A DNA stretch of 64,000 bases from Cryptomeria japonica (taxonomy: Eukaryota > Streptophyta > Pinopsida > Cupressales > Cupressaceae): the NCBI RefSeq assembly GCF_030272615.1, contig NW_026729141.1, positions 113,239 to 177,238 of the forward strand. Direction: 5' to 3'. A program made the position numbers and the translations under genes. Below, piece by piece: positions 1 to 10,517 of the stretch. Position 1 is the stretch's first letter. Each line of letters begins with the position of its first letter. The notes under the pieces are model-generated. The model saw nothing but the letters and a program-made list of their open reading frames with translations. It was not told where the DNA came from and did no database searches.

Positions 1-2
1 CA

Positions 3-470
3 GTATGGACTCCACCTCAACCGGGGTGGATCAAAGCCAATTTTGATGGGGCAGCTCAGAGAGGTGGGGGTCTGTCAGGGGTGGGAGTGGTTTTTTGCGA
101 TCACAGTGGCAACATTATAAAATTGGGAGCACAGCGTATCAAACAGGGCACCAACAATGAGGTGGAAGTTTATGCAGCGTGGCTAGCAATAAGATGTGAT
201 AGGAAAATGGGGATTAAAAATCTACATCTGGAAGGGGACTCATTGATCATAATCCAGGCCATTAAAAATGGCCAAATCAAAGCATGGCACCTACAAAACT
301 TCATCTCACTAATTCTGGAGGATTTGAAACTTTTTGAGGAAGTCATGATTACCCACATAAAACGGGAGGGTAACACAGATGCAGATAAATTGTCTAAATG
401 GGCACTGTCCTTTAATCAGATTGAGGATTTCATTTATGAAGTCTTTGACGACAAGTTGGACTTAGTATAA
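3..470 (+). CDS. RNase H domain, C-terminus of a LINE-type reverse transcriptase (5' partial)
   Basis: The frame is open from base 3 through the TAA at 468-470 and encodes about 155 residues of a plant RVT_3-type RNase H domain. All catalytic acidic positions are visible: FDGAA near the start, NEVEVYAAWLAI, LEGDSLIIIQAI, and EGNTDADKLSKWAL near the end. This domain ends the ORF2 of many plant L1-like LINEs, where it degrades RNA during target-primed reverse transcription. The reverse transcriptase itself lies left of the window. The frame has no internal stop, so it is a fairly young copy or a selected fragment. A stand-alone plant RNase H gene is possible, but the LINE 3' tail downstream favours a transposon. 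Confidence 0.85.
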   Translation, partial: VWTPPQPGWIKANFDGAAQRGGGLSGVGVVFCDHSGNIIKLGAQRIKQGTNNEVEVYAAWLAIRCDRKMGIKNLHLEGDSLIIIQAIKNGQIKAWHLQNFISLILEDLKLFEEVMITHIKREGNTDADKLSKWALSFNQIEDFIYEVFDDKLDLV

Positions 471-935
471 GATGGGCTAAAAATCGAACTCTAAATGATG
501 ACATGACAGGGTCATATCATGCGCTCAGACAACTTATGATTATTTCTATCTACAGAAGTACATATATGATGTGTGTGAATCACAACTTAGGTGGTCATTA
601 ACTCTTGCTTTGTAATGATTAGCAGCTCAAGCGTGTTATTCTTTGGCTCTTTTGTTTTTGTGCACGTGAATGATAGCAATGAAGGCAGTGATGTGAACTG
701 TTACATGTGCTTCCTTACAACAAGCTTCAATCTATAATGTTTCCATCTATACGGATGGGTGATGATGTGATACTCACGGCATCAAGTTTTAATTATCAAA
801 GGCCGTGACAGCAATGTGATTAAATACTCGCACGAGCCGGCTTCCTTTTTAAAGAAGCCAAACTTATTGCATTTTATCTTTTTTCTGCTAGCTGGTGTAT
901 GTGCTCTTTTTTGTGCAGGTTTGTTTGGTGACAAG

Positions 936-1496
936 ATGGAGGCTACATTCACCTTCCAAACAAAGAAGTAATAGAAAGCTCTTTACGGACCGGTGAAAAA
1001 TCGAAGATTGAGACCACTGCTCAAATGCCCTTCAGAGGAAGTTATAAAAGCAGTGCAGGGGACGCTGGGATTTTTCTTCCAGCAAGCCACACACTAGTGG
1101 AAATGCAATGTAGATATTGCTGCCATGATTTTGGCATGGGGCCTGGAATTGGGGATTGCCGAGGAGGATCTCCGCTGGGTCATGAACTCTCTTTTTGAAC
1201 AGGAACTAATAAATGGGATGGATTTTGCTCTTCAATGGGCGCACTCGGGATATGGCTTTAATTTCAGTGAGTGCTTCAAGAGTCAAATCGTAGTGGAAGC
1301 GTTAGGGTTTGTGTCGTTTGTCCGCTGGCCGAATATGGTGAACAATAGACTTTATCTAAGTCATATAAGGGCGGAGTGGAACTCTTTAATGGAAGCAATC
1401 AGAATGTATCAGAATGTGCAGAAGAGGCGGAGGCCATGGTTTTTGAGTGTCATCCAGAGGAAACGACGAAGTGCAAGACGTCGACCACCCCAGTGA
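936..1496 (+). pseudogene. unidentified ORF between LINE RNase H and poly-A
   Basis: Starting at ATG 936 there is one frame of about 187 codons ending at TGA 1494-1496, broken by TAA-TAG near 970 and TAG near 1095. The last 123 codons (from Met 1125) are intact. The product has hydrophobic and acidic stretches (ILAWGLELGIAEEDLRWVM, YGFNFSECF) and a very basic C-terminus (KRRRP, RKRRSARRRPP). I recognise no domain. A third LINE ORF, a transduced host fragment or chance are all possible. A T-rich tract ending in GTGCAG just upstream resembles a splice acceptor, which would fit transduction. Confidence 0.4.
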
Positions 1497-1760
1497 ACGG
1501 GTTTTAACCCACCTACAAGTTTTTGTGTCTACGAAGTGAACCGGTTTTTGCAGTTACCAGTTTTTGATAAAGGGAACCGGTTTTAACCCACCTACAAGTT
1601 TTTGTGTCTACGAAGTGAACTGGTTTTTGCATTTTCTAGTTTTTGATGAAGGGAACCGGTTTTTGTCGGTCTGAACTCGATATGAAGTGAACCGGTTTTT
1701 GCTGTTTCCAGTTTTCGATGAAATGAACCGGTTTTTGCCAGTTTTTGTACCGTTGGATGG
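1495..1760 (+). repeat. tandem repeat built on GAACCGGTTTTTG
   Basis: GAACCGG or close variants recur at about 1495, 1538, 1574, 1617, 1653, 1689 and 1725. The first spacings alternate 43/36, giving an 80-bp higher-order unit seen at about 1499 and 1579, and the later spacings are a plain 36. Each unit pairs an ACCGGTTTTTG box with a CCAGTTTTTGATGAA box. The array lies in the LINE trailer. Confidence 0.85.
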
Positions 1761-1968
1761 GGACCCATGGTTTTTTGTATTACCCAAGCCCACATAGGGG
1801 TTTAAATTTCAGCCCTATTTGCAATAATGTTGTAATGTTTAGGGATAGGCTGATAAATTTATAGGTTACATGTTATACTCTGGGCATATGATAGGCCCCT
1901 CTTGAATTGTAATCCAATACTTTCATATATTAATCAATAAAAAATCAATATTACCGACCAAAAAAAAA

Positions 1969-2209
1969 GAATATTATTTTATTTAATTTATTTATTTTTA
2001 ATATGAATTAATAATTAAAATTTAATATTTAATATATTATTAATTTTGTGGATTTATTATTATTATTTTAAATTAAATATATAAGCCGAATTCAATGTCA
2101 AATTTTTTTCCGAATTTTAAATTCTTGTTGAACTTCATCAGAATTTTATTGTTGCCGAACTCAAACTCGAATTCGAACCTTGTGACTTAGATTCCACCTA
2201 TTTCATTTT
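1969..2209. other. AT-rich spacer, no gene seen
   Basis: Mostly A/T sequence after the LINE poly-A, with TTATTATTATT and AATATT words. No coding sequence or repeat boundary was found. Confidence 0.6.
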
Positions 2210-3729
2210 CTCATATGTGAAGACAACACTTTGTTCATTTGCTTGTCTACCCATTCTCTGTTGAAATCCATAACGTCTCTCATAAGTACATTCAATTATA
2301 TCACCTCTTGCTCTGACCAACGAGGCAATAGAATAGACTTCTTCATTTCACTCTCATACTGCGGATGAGTATGATCACTATCATCCAATACCTAATCAGG
2401 AATGAGAAATAGTTCACATTTCCTCATGATATCTACGAACATCCTGGACCACATTCTTCTCTTCACTGCTTGCTCGTCCATTAGGTTGGCCCAATAATCT
2501 TCAATGTCCATCTTGTGTATGAATCTATCTCCTCTGATCCTCTCAACATTCTTATGCAGATCAAATTTGTCTCTTTTCTTATATATTCCAAGGCGATAGA
2601 ATGCAAGCTCATCAATCACCGTACTAGCTGCAGTAGCAAATTGACACACTTCCAATGTTTTTCCTATGGCAATAGGAGAAGTCATCACTATTCTATGCTT
2701 CTCCTTCTGGATGAAATCATATTCAAGAAGTTGTCTCACCACCTCAAGAAGGATCATTCTATCTATAGGATACCTAGGAAGCTTGTATGGTTTGGATTGG
2801 AATCCTTGATTCCTTAGGTATGTGAAACTGTATGTACAATGATCCATATTGTTCAATAAATTCCATTGCCTCCTTAGACAACCTCTTGTGGATTCCGCCT
2901 TGCAACATACTCGTAATATACATGGTGAATGCATCATTCACTCTCCTACAATCTTCAACTCTATGCATGTCTAGCTGTGGATAACATTCATAACTTCTAT
3001 AGTGTCCTTGTCCATGCCCGACTTAACCTCTGCATATCAGTCCTTTGTATGTGACAAATCTCGCAAGTATATACACAAGGCAGGAAGTCATGATGGATGA
3101 CTTGGTCCTTTCCACATTTCTCAACTGCAAATCCAAATTGTCAGTGATGATTTTTGACAAATTGATCATTGTTCCTCTTATACAATACTAGATAAAATAA
3201 ACATCCATCCTTTAAATAATGCGCCCTGTGGCATCCCCATCACCCAGTTCAATAGGAATACCAAATCGCTATATTCCTCTCTCAAGTCTATGCACATGAG
3301 TGTCTTGGGAACCTTGGAATGATGAGGCCTCAGCTCAATCATCCATTCCTTATTCACTATAGTCTTGCATGCATCTGCCTTCAGCTTGTACTTCGCCTCA
3401 TATTCTTCCTTTGTTCTATCCTTCATGTCTGCACTGCGGGGAATTCCAAACACTTCGGCAATCACATCCTCAGCAAGGTAGGCAATGGTTACCCCATTAG
3501 GAGTCTGGATCAATCTAGAGAGAGGATCGTAGTGCCTTGAGCTTTCCAGGACCAACTCGCTGCATTGTATGGATTGTGGAAATCCAGCAGCATGATAGAT
3601 ACCACTCCTCATGATGTTTACATATGTAGGAGAGGGAATCTGGTTCCTTGTTCCGAACATCCTTTGCCGCATATGCTCCATATTTAGGAAGTGCATGTTT
3701 GTATCTATGATCTTCCATTGGGATGACAA
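2210..3729 (-). pseudogene. frameshifted transposon-associated ORF of unknown function
   Basis: Reading leftward from Met 3729, one protein can be followed through three pieces. The first is 3729-3178 (SSQWKIIDTNMHFLNME, AEVFGIPRSADMKDRTKEEY, LLNWVMGMPQGALFKGWM). The second is about 3177-2774 in a shifted frame (LQLRNVERTKSSIMTSCLVY, PQLDMHRVEDCRRVNDAFTM). The third is 2937-2392 (YKLPRYPIDRMILLEVVRQL, DRFIHKMDIEDYWANLMDEQ), which continues to about 2210. At least two frameshifts and several stops break it. I do not recognise an enzymatic domain. I believe similar ORFs accompany LTR elements in conifers, but cannot cite one. It could be an accessory ORF of the element whose leader lies at 3730-6343. 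Confidence 0.55.
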
Positions 3730-6343
3730 TTTGGATTCTAGATAGAATCCCTCCTAGACCACCTTCAATTGCTCCTTCCGAACTCCAATCTCATATTTTG
3801 ACATTGTACCTATACGAAGCTAGAAATCAATAACTTTGGAAAAAATCATCCTGATGGTTATTTTCAGAATTAGATAAGTTCTAATTTCTAATATTTTGGA
3901 CAAGTTTTAGGAATGGAAATCAGGAATTCAATTCATATTTCTAACAAATTCTGAAAATAGAATGTAAACATGATAAGAATAGGGTCAAAACCCCTCATAA
4001 AACCTCTAGAAATCATCATTCTCATACTTAACTAAGTCTGAAGACATTTAGTATACTCAGAAAATTCATCAAAATCAAGGTCATAGGAGTATACCAAGGG
4101 TCAAATTTCACTTAGAAAAGGTGAATAGAGTTATGTTTTTAGATTAAAATGTCTGAATACACCTTCCCAAACTCAACAATGGCTGCCAATAGGTCTGAAG
4201 ACAACCTGCAATGTTTAAAATCGGTCTCATAACAAGGTTGCAACCATGGGAAAACATGTGCAATTGATCAAACTTTACCTCCCAAGTCAAAAAATGTCAA
4301 ATCCGGGCACAAATAATGTGCTGGCAAAATGTCTAAGTCTGAGGACAAATCTGAAAATGGAGGTTTCAGACTCAGACCAGCGATGAAAACACTCCTAAAC
4401 ACTCAGAAAATGACCATAAAATGCCTCCCAAAATGTCTCCTTAGTGAAATCGCCCAATACCAAAGTGGCTAGGAAATGAATTCCAAGTCTGAAGATAGAC
4501 TGAAAATGGAGTTCTCAGACCTGCAACAGCAATGAAAAAGCCAAAAAATGCCCTTAAATGGCCCTCAATCCAAAATCGCCTAGGTATGAATGAGTTGGGT
4601 GGTAAAAAATAAGTCTGAAAATGTGCACTTCAACCAACTTTGCAGGTCAACCATCAAATCACCTTCAGCAATGGAGAAATGTGCAGGTCTGAACATAACA
4701 CAGCCAACACTCAGCAATGGCGCTTCCCAAATGCAAGCAAATCACTCCAAAAAATGGAAGAAGCCTCCACCAAAACAAAATCGCCTAGTCCTCAACAATG
4801 GCGCAACCCTTGGAAAATCGCCTAAGTATGAAAATCGCTTTTCAAACTTGCTCCAATGGCCTCCAAAAAAATGGTGCCTAGGTCTGATTGGGCAGAAAAT
4901 GATCTTCAATCTGCAACTCCCAGCCAAAATGTTGTCAAAATGACACTTCACAAAAATCGCCCAATTGGGAAAAATCGCCAAAATCAGCCACTTAGACACA
5001 ACAATCAGCAAATATAATATTATTCTAATGCTGGCCATTCTCTTTTAAACTTGTTTTCACCTTGTAGTTTCACCACACAAGCAATGTTGGATAAAACATC
5101 ACTTTTATAGTTGCTTGGGAAAATCAATTTGCTTCTAGAAAATGTTTAATTATTAAAAGACCATTGCAAATCATTAAATAATTGTTTTGGATTTTTAAAA
5201 AAATGTTAGTTATTACAAAAACAATTAAATTTGAGCCCCCACTTTATTAAAAAAATTCAAAAATTAACCAACTTTGGGCACCTAGGGGAAAATCGCCCCA
5301 TATTTGGATTAAAAAATCCAAATAAAACTTATTAAATATGTCAAAATTGTCCTTTGGGGGAAAATCACCCCTCTTTGGGATAAAAATCCCAATCAAAATT
5401 CATTAAATTTGCCCAAAAACACCTTTGGGGAAAATCAACTTGCATCTGGAGTCAAAAACTTCTCTTCATTTCGTCATTAAATCCAAATAAGTCATCTTGG
5501 GGGAAAATCGACCCCTTTATGGACAAAAATCCAAATCAAAATTTCATCAAACTGCCACTTGGGGAAATTTGCCTTTCATCACCACAATCATCCGCACAAA
5601 ACTTCCATCAAACTTGATCATAAATTGTCCTAGTGGAAAATCCATCTTCATCAGGAACATGAATTTCATCTACATCAAAGTCATCTGCACTCCAAGGGGA
5701 AAAAAAAAGGTCATCAGGACAATTTTCCAACATAGTCAAAATTTACCCCTCTAGTAGAAAATTGCCCTCCATTAGGAATCTGGAAGGGGGAAAAATGTGG
5801 TCCATCGAAAATTTGGTGGAAATTCACCTCCCACCAAGATTTTGAGTGGGGAAAAATCATGGGTCATTGGAAATGTGGGGGAAAAGCACCTCCCATCAGG
5901 AATTTTAACTTTTTGACCACTAGAACATGGATTTTCATTAGGAATTTGATGATTTTTCACTCAAAATCAACTGAACACTTCAACTTTCAATAAAAGTGCA
6001 ATTCTAGCTTGAATAACCTCCTAGGAGCGAGAAAACAACCCCTAAAGGACCTTTCAACACTTGGGCACAAAAACATCACCGATTTGGACATTCAAAACTC
6101 ATTCATGCTCAAAAGGTCTACACTTAGACAAAATTTAGGATCTCTAGACATCTAACACTTATGCACTTGATCCTCTATAAAATTTCAAAACTCTATAGCA
6201 ATTAGGCATGATCACACTTGAAAGCTCAAGAATCGGACACTGGAAGCTCAAAATCGCCGATTACTGCCAAAACCCTAAACTAACAAGACGCGGAAAGAAG
6301 GAAGAGGGGGTCCTCATTTGCAATGGGGCGATGTGTGAAAAGG
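3730..6343 (-). mobile_element. LTR/leader region of an LTR retrotransposon, minus orientation
   Basis: No coding frame is seen. On the minus strand the segment opens with TGTTGTGAC at 6343, followed by a CACACATCGCC / CATTGCAAATG block that recurs at 39867-39917. The part at about 3900-5110 is similar, in reverse complement, to 42560-44160. Both are full of AGTCTGAAGAC/GTCTTCAGACT words and share a block near CCAACATTGCTTGTGTGGTGAAA. This is therefore a dispersed repeat lying upstream of the ORF at 2210-3729. The LTR end and primer binding site could not be fixed. Confidence 0.5.
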
Positions 6344-6474
6344 TCACAACACTACTTCATTCATGAGATTTCTATCATCCTAATGAAGTGTGATCTGAAA
6401 TGTTGATGCAAACAAACACACACAATCTAATCCAAAAGCAATAGCAAGAAAAATGATAAGATTTCCATCAATCT

Positions 6475-8030
6475 TGTAATGTCCCCACTTTGAAATACAA
6501 TTTAATGATAAATGATAATAATAAAATTAAAATTAAAATATAAAAGAATACGATTAAATATAATTAAATTTTAATTAAGTTAATAAAGGGTCAAAGACAT
6601 GAAATGAAAAGTTGTGACTCCCTCAAACATGAGCTATAAAAGGAAGAAGAGAACCTCATTTGAGGGGATAATTTTGGGGAATCAGAAGTGCAGATCTAAT
6701 ATAAATAAGAATTGCAGATCTGGATGTGAAAGGTTGTGTTCCTTTCAAAAGGAAGAAATAATGAAGAGTTGCACTCTTTCAAAGAGTGCTAATGGTGGAA
6801 AGGGTGTGTCTCTGCCAAAGGGGCATACATGATGAAGAGGTGTGACCTCTCCCTCACATTGGAGGATATAAAAAGGAGAAAGTCTCATTTGAGGAGGACA
6901 TCCAAAGGACATCAATTTGAAGAAAAATTTATTATTCACAAAGGGCAGCAATAAAGAGCGATGACTCATTTCTTATGAAGAGGTGTGACTTCCAACAAAT
7001 GAAGATATAAAGAAGAGATTAATTGAATTGAGAAGGGGGAATTGGAGGAACCATCTATAAGATCAGAGAAGACAAGAAAGTCAATGGATCAATATCTCAT
7101 ATCAAAATTAATAAGGGTGAAAATTTGCAGACTATGATATTTACAAGGGCAAGATTCAGGACAATCCCAAAAGGGGGCATTGCAAATCCACCCACCAAAA
7201 CCTTCAAGACCAAGTTTTTACAAAGAGAAAAAGATCCACTAGAGGAGGAACAACAAATTTAGGCTTGGGTGATTGGATGCAAATTCAAATGGAAATTGAG
7301 CAAGCAAGGGATGCAAAATCAGATGGAAATCAAAAATCAATTCAATCCTTGGGTGATTGGATGTGCTCTTGATGTATTTGAATGTCAAGTTACTCTTGTG
7401 GAGTCCTCAATATGGTAGTCTATATTTGCATAAGGATTCTTCTCTGTTTTGGTTAAGGAGGATGATGGATTTACAAAATTGTTTGATGAGAGGAATGGAA
7501 GGTTGAAATTCATCTGAAATGAATGGATAGGATTAAATTAGAGGGTTTTTTAATTTAAATTTGGGTGGAAGATGGAAATAAATATTGGTAGTTGGTGAAT
7601 GGAGGGATAAGATTGATTCAATTAAGTGAATGGCCACAATTCAAAGTTGATTTGAGTCAGGATAACTGATAATTAGGGATGAATGGCTAGGATTTGGTTG
7701 ATTAAATTGATGATTATGATTGAAGATTAATTTGATTTAGGATTGATGGTGTGGATTGGAATTGTTAATTAAATGGCCAATAGTTGGAGGTGCGTGATTA
7801 GGATCAATTTGATTAATTGCATGGTTAAGATTTAAATTGATTTTATTTAGGATTGTAGGATTTTTAAATTGAAAGAAATAGGTGACGTGGATTTGATGGA
7901 AGATGATTTTTTCTATTTTTTAAATTATGAGGCTGAATGACTATTGTTAAATTAAATTATTTAATTAGTTGGTAGAAGAGGTGCAATCTAGTTAATTAAA
8001 TAATTTATTTAAGTAATTATTGTCAAAGGC
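6475..8030 (+). mobile_element. LTR-like sequence starting TGTAATGTCCCC with three TATA repeats
   Basis: The segment starts with the same TGTAATGTCCCC terminus as the LTRs in introns 2 and 4, then an AT-rich stretch. TATA boxes at about 6634 (CTATAAAAGG), 6866 (ATATAAAAAGG) and 7004 (ATATAAAGAAG) lie in diverged repeat units with AGTCTCATTTGAGGAGGACA-like sequence, so the promoter block seems to be triplicated. The right end was not found. 7280-8030 is A/T-rich, gene-free sequence with many GGATTAATTTGATT-like words. Confidence 0.5.
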
Positions 8031-8061
8031 ATTGGGAGATTAGTGACAGAAATTAGCAGCA

Positions 8062-8837
8062 TTCCACGGGGACGCGTCCCCCCCCTTTTTGGGCGCGTCC
8101 CCCCATTAGAAACGTCTCAGGGATGGGGGGACGGGGACGCGACGTCCCCCGCCGTCCCGCCACTGCCACCCAAGCGCCGCCGGGACGCGGAGACGTCCCC
8201 GCGTCCCCCAGGGAGACGGGGAGACGTGGAGACGTCTCCTTGGGAGACGTCTGGGCATCTCCCAGAGAGACATGGAGATGCCTCCACGTCTCCTTGGGAG
8301 ATGTTTGGGCGTCTCCTAGAGAGACATGGAGATGTCTCTCCAAGGACGGGGAGACGCCCAGACGTCTCCTGTCGCCCCCACGTATATGCAATATTTAATA
8401 TTAAAATTTTAAAAAAAAGTGACTTTAAGTTTTTTGAGGGTTAAGGGGTAACTCTAATTAGACGTGGGCCAAAAGAAAAATAACACCCGACACCTTTAGA
8501 AAATAATAAAAGTATTTTTGGCCTCGTGGGGCACTACCCCTCGACCCCGCCCTGTATCTAACCTCCGAGTCTAATTAGGCTCCATATAACAACACAACTT
8601 AGAAATCTTGGTATTTAGATTTAATATTTCAAATTTCCTATAGTCTCATTTGAAATATAATTCTTACACTGTAATACTGTCATACATCTTTTCAAAACTA
8701 GTTTTTCAAGTACTATATGTATATGTATAACTATATCAGCACCACCACCCCGACACCCCCCCGCCGCCGTCCCCAAACTTAGGCCCTTGGTCCCCCCGTC
8801 CCGTCCCCGCGTCCCCCCGTCCCCAACGCCCGTGGAA
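8062..8837. mobile_element. GC-rich non-autonomous DNA transposon candidate
   Basis: Perfect 9-bp inverted ends TTCCACGGG (8062-8070) and CCCGTGGAA (8829-8837) enclose two very GC-rich arms (8065-8390 and 8735-8830) built of GGGGACG/CGTCCCC words. An A/T-rich centre of about 340 bp lies between them. The left arm holds self-complementary words such as GGAGACGTCTCC and three near-copies of GAGACATGGAGATG. No transposase is present and no target duplication was found. The GC content is completely unlike the surroundings. Reading frames here are by-products of the repeats. Confidence 0.5.
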
Positions 8838-10451
8838 CACTGGAAGCTAGTTAAAAATGTAGAGATAAATTTTTGGTGCCTACACAACCAAATACTAGTC
8901 TCTACTTTAACTAGTAAAAAGTTGCATTTGTTGGTGCTTGAAATGTTTATTCTCCTAAATCTAAAAAATCTCAGTATAGGACCTGATTGTTGACAATCTA
9001 GTGCTTGTATTTCGGGAAAAACCCGTCATTAAAACATTCATATTCAATGCAAAACCTCCATTGGAATTTTGAACAATATGCATATTTGTAAATTTGTAGT
9101 GAATGGTAAATTTACAAACATGCACACTATTCTATTTTGTGTTGTCTCAAAAGAAACAAATTACAAAGCTTACAAGTTGCACCGAGCGCTGCTTCAAACT
9201 TATTCAAGTTGCATTCAATCAAAGTTTTCTGCTGAAGTTGTTTGTTGGCTTTTGCTTCAATGGATATTTATTTTAGCTCTAGTAACTTTTTTTCTTCCTT
9301 GTGTTTGCAAATGAAATGAATAACGTTTGAAAGTGTTAAAGAGCTTATGAGTGTTTTGGGTTTGAGTTAATTTTTATTTTATTTTTCCAATTTTTACAGC
9401 TGAATTAGACTTGGTGAGTCAAACGGTAACCAGATTTACCAAGTAGCCAAGTCCCAAGTCTTATAGCCTTGTTTGGATGCAACTAGCTCAAGGCTTGCCA
9501 AGTTTGGGTGAGTCCTGTAACTATGAACACACACACAAACACTATCATTTTAGGATACTATGAGTCCAACACCTTTCATTGAAAATGTGTCCTCCATAGC
9601 ATCATCCATAATCATTCAAACAATAACTATTCAACTTCCTTGTGATTTCCAATATATTATCTTGTTTAGATATATAAAATCTTCCATCTTGGGAATATTA
9701 TCAATCCAACATCTTTCATAGAATGTTTTTCCTCCATAATCATTTTAACATTAAATGAATATGCACGTACCATCAATTGTGTGAATCGATTTCAAAAAAA
9801 ATCTTGATCTCCTAGTTGATTTGACCATTGGTTTGTCAAGGAAAGGCTGCTATTGTGGAGGTAGTAGATGGATGAACTTTGTGCTTATCATAGGCTTGCC
9901 ATCTCCATACAAGCATGGACACAAAAACGTGTTTCCATGCTCTCATATGCCAAAGGTTAGTGCATACTAAATGGTCTTGCTTTCAAAGTTAATCCAAAAA
10001 ATATTCTGGTGCAAACAAATAGAATTACAAATCAATAAAGAAAAGAACAAAGATAATAAAAGACTTCAATGCCAAACAAAATGAACAAATATCAGCTCTA
10101 TAACTAAGACATTAAGCATCATTGACTTATCATGAAATGAATAGTTACCAAGTAAATATGGGAGGACAATATAAGAAATTTTTTAATTACAGTGTAAAAC
10201 TACCATCTGCATCAACTCTAAGCTCAATTTTGATCCTTGTCGTCTACCATTAAACATATTAGCAAAAACTATTATTCCATCCAATGTCACAAGTTATGCC
10301 ATTCATAAACATACACTATGCCTCTACATAGAGCATTCATTTTAACATAAAAACTTTCAAATATAAAAACTTCCAATCATTTGAACTATGCTTTACAAAT
10401 ATCATTAGATAAAATATCTTAGTAATGAGAACAAATATTATGATAGCATAC
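8838..10451 (-). other. part of intron 7, no gene seen
   Basis: Ordinary A/T-rich intronic sequence on the far side of exon 7. 9400-9510 contains ACTTGGTGAGTCAAA and CTTGCCAAGTTTGGGTGAGTC words resembling an old repeat that also appears around 11050-11150. No exon motif (GYPxLWP, HLGGDE) was found. Confidence 0.6.
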
Positions 10452-10517
10452 CAAGAAGCAGCATGTCCAGGCACATCAATTTCTGCTAATACGTTGATCC
10501 CTCTCATCTGAGCATAT
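10452..10517 (-). CDS. HEXO3: HEXO3-like exon 7 (last exon visible)
   Basis: This exon of 66 nt encodes YAQMRGINVLAEIDVPGHAA and SW, with a split Trp codon at the end. The motif RGI.V.AEID.PGHA.SWG is universal in GH20 enzymes and lines the active site. The acceptor is TTCCACAG and the donor is GTATGC. The next exon should encode GYP.LWP...C and later HLGGDE. Neither was found in 1-10451 on this strand. Confidence 0.95.

Larger units (their letters stand above)
1..1968 (+). mobile_element. 3' end of a non-LTR retrotransposon (LINE)
   Basis: The RNase H coding end is followed by about 1.5 kb of trailer, then TTGTAATCC, AATCAATAAA and a run of nine A (1960-1968). Those are the hallmarks of a LINE 3' end inserted in the plus direction. 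The trailer is unusually long and contains a second broken ORF (936-1496) and a tandem repeat (1495-1760). The insertion lies antisense within intron 7 of the hexosaminidase gene. Confidence 0.7.

Noticed and set aside
8043-8444. Long ORFs on both strands with RGDV/ETSP repeats
   Set aside because: They are products of the GC-rich GGGGACG/GAGACGTC repeats; both strands are open for the same compositional reason.
1-10451. Search for the exon with the HxGGDE catalytic block of the hexosaminidase
   Set aside because: No match on the minus strand by eye; the stretch is transposon and A/T-rich sequence, so the exon is presumed to be outside the window.
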